This document shows positions 60,201 to 64,000 of a stretch of 64,000 nucleotides of DNA, one piece after another; position 1 is the first letter of the stretch; the number at the start of each line of letters is the position of its first letter. Position numbers and translations under genes: made by a program. The notes beneath the pieces are model-generated. The model worked only from the letters and a program-made list of their open reading frames with translations. It did not search any database and was not told where the DNA came from. Source of the DNA: Thiomargarita sp. (lineage in GTDB: Bacteria; Pseudomonadota; Gammaproteobacteria; Beggiatoales; Beggiatoaceae); assembly GCA_020721005.1 (NCBI GenBank), contig DYNP01000003.1, positions 269,894 to 333,893 on the forward strand, read 5' to 3'.

Positions 60201-61106
60201 TTGAAAATGACGCCGCCTCCACTGGTTGTTTTACCTAATTACTTGGATCAACAGCATTTTTATTTGTATAAGGAACAGGGATTGGGAGATGAATTGTTTT
60301 TTCTCAGATTTGCGCCTCTTTTGAAAAAACGGGGCGGAATAATCAGTTATCATTGCAGTGCCAAGTTGGCCAGTTTGCTAAAGCGGCAACCTTGGTTAGA
60401 TAAATTGATCCTTGAAAACCAGTTTGAGTTGTCAGCGTTAAAAGGGCAAGTGTTATTGATTGGCGATCTGCCAGCTGCGTTGGGAATTTCCCACGATATT
60501 CCTCCACCACTGGAATTGACGGTGCTCCCTGAACAACTGGCCTTGATGCAATTACGTTTGGCAAAATTAGGTTCTCCCCCTTATATTGGACTTACTTGGC
60601 GAGCAGGGACTTCTCCTGAGCAACAGGTAAAAGTGCGGGAAGTGTATGGTCAGTTTTATGCAGAGCCTCACAAGATTCCTATCAGTCCCTACAAATCTAT
60701 TCCCCTACAAGATTTGGGTATGGCCTTGCAACCTCTACAAGCAACTTTTCTAGTTTTGCAGCGGCATATCATCCCGGGAGAATTGGAAATCTTACGGGGA
60801 ATCTTAGGAAAAAATGTGCATGATCTAAGTGGTTATAATGAGAATCTGGAAGAAATGTTAGCCTTATTATCTTTACTTAATGACTATGTGACAGTCAGCA
60901 ATACGAATATTCACCTATTGGCTGGTTTGGGAAAAATGGCACGAGTTTTGGTACCTGAGGTTCCAGAATGGCGTTGGATGAATACGGGGGAAGAATCGCC
61001 TTGGTTTAAGGGATGTAAAATTTATCGCCAAGATACCTTAAAAAAGGATTGGTCTCTGGCTCTTACTTCGCTAACTCAGGATTTATTAAGACAATTTGCT
61101 TGGTAA
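57264..61106 (+). CDS. Giant TPR protein with two glycosyltransferase-like (GT9/heptosyltransferase-type) modules
   Basis: 1280 residues from GTG 57264 (the frame is open from ATG 57213, overlapping gcvPB). It is an internal duplication: TPR repeats (about 20-160), glycosyltransferase-like domain (about 165-495), a longer TPR array (about 500-940, a dozen or more units of the A...LG......A...Y..AL...P type), then a second such domain (about 945-1280). The two domains share KEQGLGDELFFLRFAPLLKK, then a Rossmann-like core, and a C-terminal VSNTN-HL(I/L)AGLGK motif. The motif is found in TPR proteins with a C-terminal ADP-heptose:LPS transferase-like fold. A role in glycosylating proteins or polysaccharides is inferred; substrate unknown. 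Confidence 0.8.
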   Translation: MSTHHTPHSTLQQLQADVQNSPYSVTLQEQLADELRLVGEFEAAIEHYQLALYYLAQPSANLHNKLGVCHAQQKKWDQAVFHYQTALEQLTSQETPLSLAIYNNLAEIYYERRELEQAKTYLQQITRINPHYINAYQNLSLLCEEENQPREGLVYCEKILQIQPDHVWAHRHKAAFLLKTGQFTAGWVEYRWRNRGTITSPSAETVPAPLPLLPGNLLGQTVLLHKEQGLGDELFFLRFAPLLKKRGAQIIYHGSPKLVTLLTPQPCLEHFLTTSPFPKFDHELFIGDLPYALGITQETPTSLSFTVDVERLTVLQRQLRALGPPPYLGLTWRAGTVPEQQPKTGKRWLYKEIPLPELASALRSIPGTVLSLQRHPKPGEIAHLAGLLERPVHDFAASNEDLATVLALLSLLDNYVGVSNTNMHLIAGLGKIAHVLIPHPSPDWRWLMTEPFSPWFPGFPLYRQTPNYQWGPALQKLTAALQQAVISHHSIISSTTTQATMDIQTLLRTAQQHHQAGQFAQAEHWYRQILQSQPHQPDILHLLGVTLAQQGQLNEAVNYLKKAIEIKPYAPNYYTNLGNALRALGRLEEAIAQHRQALSFAPEDISIHNNLGVCLYEQGQLGEAERCFQTALDLNPTHGQAYNNLANIFSAQGQLSQAIEYYQNALLFDPHLIPAYLGLSDALQRNGQSQEAISILQQGQQLQPNAVQIILHLVKLWSQQGQLDEAIAVLKNAIEHQPQPDLYWWLGNIYYQVGDLDQAIVHYQQVLIMQFEHADAHHNLGVLLQQKGQLNIAKTHLEQSVQMRPNFAEAHHSLGNLLQIQNDLQGAESHYQQALQLTPQFAEVYNSLGSLYKTQSQLPKALQCFEQALSLNPNLANAHNNVAAIFQEQGQFAKAIQHYQQALSTRPQDADIYNNLSSVYRLQGDLTQALAYCEKAINLNPQATHFHYHRSIILLMSQRFAEGWQEYTWRPSRKINYAYLKMTPPPLVVLPNYLDQQHFYLYKEQGLGDELFFLRFAPLLKKRGGIISYHCSAKLASLLKRQPWLDKLILENQFELSALKGQVLLIGDLPAALGISHDIPPPLELTVLPEQLALMQLRLAKLGSPPYIGLTWRAGTSPEQQVKVREVYGQFYAEPHKIPISPYKSIPLQDLGMALQPLQATFLVLQRHIIPGELEILRGILGKNVHDLSGYNENLEEMLALLSLLNDYVTVSNTNIHLLAGLGKMARVLVPEVPEWRWMNTGEESPWFKGCKIYRQDTLKKDWSLALTSLTQDLLRQFAW

Positions 61107-61214
61107 TCTGGTAACTTACTGTCCAGTTGATTTGGGTCCCAAATTCCAGGAAAATAGGATTTGAAAGTTAGACTTGGATGTTAAAAATAATTGAGTGAGT
61201 ACCAAAGGGTCATT

Positions 61215-61820
61215 ATGAAAGTTGAGAATGGTGGATCCGTAGATGGTTTAAGAATGGAGGCACAGTTATTAGTGCGATCCTTGGAAAGGAAGTTTGGGAC
61301 TATTTCCAAAGAGGTGTTAGAACAGGTTATGCAATTGGATTTTGAGGCTTTGTTGGATTGTATAGAACGTTTGGGAACAGCAAAGTCTGTATATGAGGTA
61401 TTATTTATTGCACAACCTGGGTTGTCATTTGCAGAAACTTGTGTTCCCAATCTGGAAGATTTGGCTGAGGGACAATCGCTGATGGTTCAAACTCAAAAGG
61501 GTTGGTGTATCGCCGGGACCCGATTAACAGTGTATGACGTATTATTTTATGTGAGGCAAGGTTGGTCTGGGAATCGTATTCAGCAATGGTTGCGCCTCAG
61601 TGATCGACAATTGACTGAGGCTTTGCAACTGATTGCGGAACAGCAGTCGGTAATAGAGGCAGATTATCAGGCTATTATACATTATGATCAGGAAAAACAA
61701 ACATTTTGGTTGACAAGAGGATTGCCGGCCTTGTCCAATTCCAATTTCTCAGCTCCACCAGGTCGCGAGGTGTTTTGGGATACTCTGCACAGAAAACAGG
61801 CTGAGCGCCGAGCAATGTAA
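61215..61820 (+). CDS. DUF4351-like/DUF433 fusion, probable antitoxin
   Basis: 201 residues from ATG 61215 (AAAGGG six bases ahead; TTG 61191 is possible but less likely). The N-terminal part (EAQLLVRSLERKFGTISKEV and then LECIERL-like residues) resembles the DUF4351 module found at the end of Rpn-type nucleases. The central part GWCIAGTRLTVYDVLFYVRQ with IQQWLRLSDRQLTEALQLI is DUF433, the DNA-binding antitoxin domain of DUF433/DUF5615 toxin-antitoxin modules. The toxin-like gene follows at 15 bases. Fusion of the two domains is unusual to my knowledge. Confidence 0.72.
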   Translation: MKVENGGSVDGLRMEAQLLVRSLERKFGTISKEVLEQVMQLDFEALLDCIERLGTAKSVYEVLFIAQPGLSFAETCVPNLEDLAEGQSLMVQTQKGWCIAGTRLTVYDVLFYVRQGWSGNRIQQWLRLSDRQLTEALQLIAEQQSVIEADYQAIIHYDQEKQTFWLTRGLPALSNSNFSAPPGREVFWDTLHRKQAERRAM

Positions 61821-61834
61821 TAGGGGAATTTAAA

Positions 61835-62257
61835 GTGATTAAAGTACTGATCGATCGTAATATGGAGGGACCCGCTTCTATTTTATGGGGCATGTTGGCA
61901 GTGGAGGGCTGGTTGTCTTTTTTCCCAATTCAAATGGTCGCCTTAGGGCAATTGTTGCCAGAAGTGGTCTCAGATCAGGTGGTGTGGCGTTTTGCTCAGG
62001 CTCACGGTATGATTTTGCTGACTGGAGGACATTGCCTGGAGGCTGGAGATGAATTGGAACAGATGATTAGGACTGAGTTGGGACCTAGAACATTACCTGT
62101 ATTGACGGTTAAACAAGTGTCTTCATTGTTGAATAATCGGTATTATCAAGAGCACTGCTTGGACAGTTTGTTAGAGGTTTTTGAAAATGTGGAGAGGTAC
62201 AGGGGAGTGGGGCGGATCTTTATTCCTCAAATACTTAGCGGGGCTAGGATCAATTAA
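61835..62257 (+). CDS. PIN-like (DUF5615-type) probable toxin
   Basis: 140 residues. MIKVLIDRNMEGPASILWGM has an early Asp, VWRFAQAHGMILLTGGHCLE a central one, and the chain reads PVLTVKQVSSLLNNRYYQEH later, matching the small PIN-like proteins that pair with DUF433 antitoxins in cyanobacteria. The usual pattern has DN after LLT; here LLTGGH replaces LLTDN-type, so one acidic residue of the predicted site may be missing. Stop-to-start spacing with the antitoxin is 14 bases, consistent with one operon. Confidence 0.65.
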   Translation: MIKVLIDRNMEGPASILWGMLAVEGWLSFFPIQMVALGQLLPEVVSDQVVWRFAQAHGMILLTGGHCLEAGDELEQMIRTELGPRTLPVLTVKQVSSLLNNRYYQEHCLDSLLEVFENVERYRGVGRIFIPQILSGARIN

Positions 62258-62472
62258 CCACCTACTGTAATTGCATATCATGAGTAGAGTTAATAGGTTT
62301 CTAGTGTATTCTAAAGGTTAAGGATGACGATTTTTGAGAGGAATAATACCAATTTTCTCGTAGCATACATATTGTATTATACATTAAGATGGTTTGAATC
62401 ACATTTGAAGTACCTATATAAAGTATAATACCCATCCCAATAACAGGGGTTAAAACTTTTTTGATAAAATGC

Positions 62473-63234
62473 TTGACAAACGGCGAGAAAGCTTTATAAT
62501 TCGCAACCTTCCTGATGTGGAAGGTGCCCCATGATTTTTGAAGAACTTGGGGTATTTAAAAAGTTTAATTAAACTGCTTGACAAACTTAAAAAAACGATT
62601 ATAATCTCGCACTTCTGAACTAATAAGCATTAAGAAGTAGGTGAGAGAGTGATTTGCTCTGTGAGCTGTTTCACACTAAAATAATTCAGTTTTCTTAGTA
62701 AAAAAAGACTTGACAAGTTTGGAAGAAAGAGCTAAACTCACTTCTTTGGTTTAGATGGGTTAAGGAGAAGGAAACTCTGGTTTATGTCAACAAGGACTTG
62801 ACAGTGGGTTAAAGTTCATTATAAAATAGATTGCCTGTTTCGACCTTATTTGTGAAAATAAGGGAATTTGAGAAGGATTGTCGTAGTAGTTGTAGAAAGT
62901 GCTTGACAAGCTTGTCAAATTCCTTTAGACTGTTGAAAGGTTTAAGGTTTGTTTCTAGGAGCGGATAGAAACTTTTCAAGTTTCTAAAATAGTTGTTGAC
63001 AACCTGATAATGTTAGGTTATGATTTACAACTCAGCTTCTGAAAGCTCAGGTGCTTGAAATTGTCGGATTTAAGATTTATTATCTTAAAATAAAGAGTTG
63101 ACAATGTTGAAGCCAGATGTTATAATGCCTCAGCCTCTTCGTTCATGACCTTGAGAGCAGTTTTTCTTGAGGATAAAGCAACTTAAAAGATTTTCTAAAA
63201 AGTGCTTGACAAGTTTAAAAGAAGCAGTTACAAT
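62473..63234 (+). promoter_or_regulatory. Array of eight tandem sigma-70-like promoters upstream of the rRNA operon
   Basis: Eight TTGACA boxes, each with a near-consensus -10, lie in the same direction: TTGACA 62473/TATAAT 62495; 62578/TATAAT 62600; 62710/TAAACT 62733; 62798/TATAAA 62820; 62903/TAGACT 62926; 62996/TATGAT 63019; 63098/TATAAT 63121; 63206/TACAAT 63229. Spacers are 16 or 17 bases. The gaps between successive -35 boxes are 88-132 bases (average about 105). All point to the 16S gene. Confidence 0.8.
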
Positions 63235-63305
63235 GGTTTTCTTCTGAAAGATTGAAGAAAGTAAGAAAAAAGTTAAACCACTCGGTGGTTTAGGTTGAAG
63301 ATAGG

Positions 63306-63348
63306 GTTCTTTAAAAAAGTTAAAATCAAGTAATTTGTGTGGGTGCTT
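63306..63348 (+). promoter_or_regulatory. rRNA antitermination boxA/boxC-like signals
   Basis: GTTCTTTAAAAA at 63306-63317 resembles boxA (TGCTCTTTAACA) and TGTGTGGGTGCTT at 63336-63348 resembles boxC of gammaproteobacterial rrn leaders. They lie between the last promoter and the 16S gene. Confidence 0.6.
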
Positions 63349-63453
63349 ATGTTGAGATGGTAACATCCCAAGTATCAACGTAAGTAGTCAATTGAGTTAT
63401 TAAAGCTTGCGTCAATAGTTTGGAAAAATCGAGTCACAGCAATTCAAAGATTT

Positions 63454-64000
<547 letters not shown>

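Noticed and set aside
62473..63234. The regularly spaced boxes as a CRISPR array.
   Set aside because: Only the promoter boxes are shared, not a 25-40 bp repeat, and intervals vary from 88 to 132 bases. No cas genes are present in the window.

Overview
The window looks like chromosomal DNA of a sulfur-oxidising gammaproteobacterium, most likely a Beggiatoa/Thioploca-type member of the Thiotrichales. The support is a partial 16S gene of gammaproteobacterial type at the right end, a SoxYZ pair, gammaproteobacterial gene orders (cvpA-purF-metZ, lysM-like/dprA/smg/topA), and large secreted two-partner adhesins, V-type ATPase genes and repeat-rich intergenic DNA of the kind found in gliding filamentous sulfur bacteria and cyanobacteria. 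The genus is inferred.

Layout. 1-6.3 kb is an accessory block of secreted or repeat-built proteins: the tail of a Tyr-Ala repeat protein, a lipoprotein-like protein with an octapeptide repeat, a coiled-coil PD-(D/E)XK-type protein and an 1100-residue surface protein. They are separated by dispersed hairpin repeats. 6.3-13.8 kb is housekeeping: an ArnT-like glycosyltransferase and gltX, an exonuclease III gene, then cvpA-purF-metZ. 13.9-19.2 kb holds the most unusual gene, a single 1139-residue chain joining a periplasmic binding protein, a Cys-loop-receptor-like ligand domain, an MscS pore and a cyclic-nucleotide-binding domain. A small membrane protein lies next to it. An orphan domain of a DNA phosphorothioation-associated protein and a MITE-like element lie upstream. 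19.5-30 kb carries a lone RND pump, two paralogous TPS adhesins without a TpsB transporter, and an orphan CbiO/CbiQ ECF module.

30-45.8 kb is mostly core: dprA, smg, topA, metG, ftsY, a secreted PliG-like protein, soxYZ, a copper chaperone, groESL under a perfect CIRCE element (groEL carries a one-base frameshift and groES a 12-bp tandem duplication), and copA. 45.9-53.9 kb has ppdK, three genes of a V/A-type ATPase (stalk, C, I) without the remaining subunits, an ABC binding protein and a Nudix hydrolase. 54-62.3 kb has three tRNAs, accA, gcvPB, a giant duplicated TPR-glycosyltransferase-like protein and a DUF433/PIN-like toxin-antitoxin pair.

The last 1.7 kb is an rRNA control region: eight regularly spaced sigma-70-like promoters stacked over about 760 bp, then boxA/boxC-like antitermination signals, then the 16S gene, which runs off the window. 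All calls come from reading the sequence without database searches. Family assignments for the less common proteins are from memory of their motifs.
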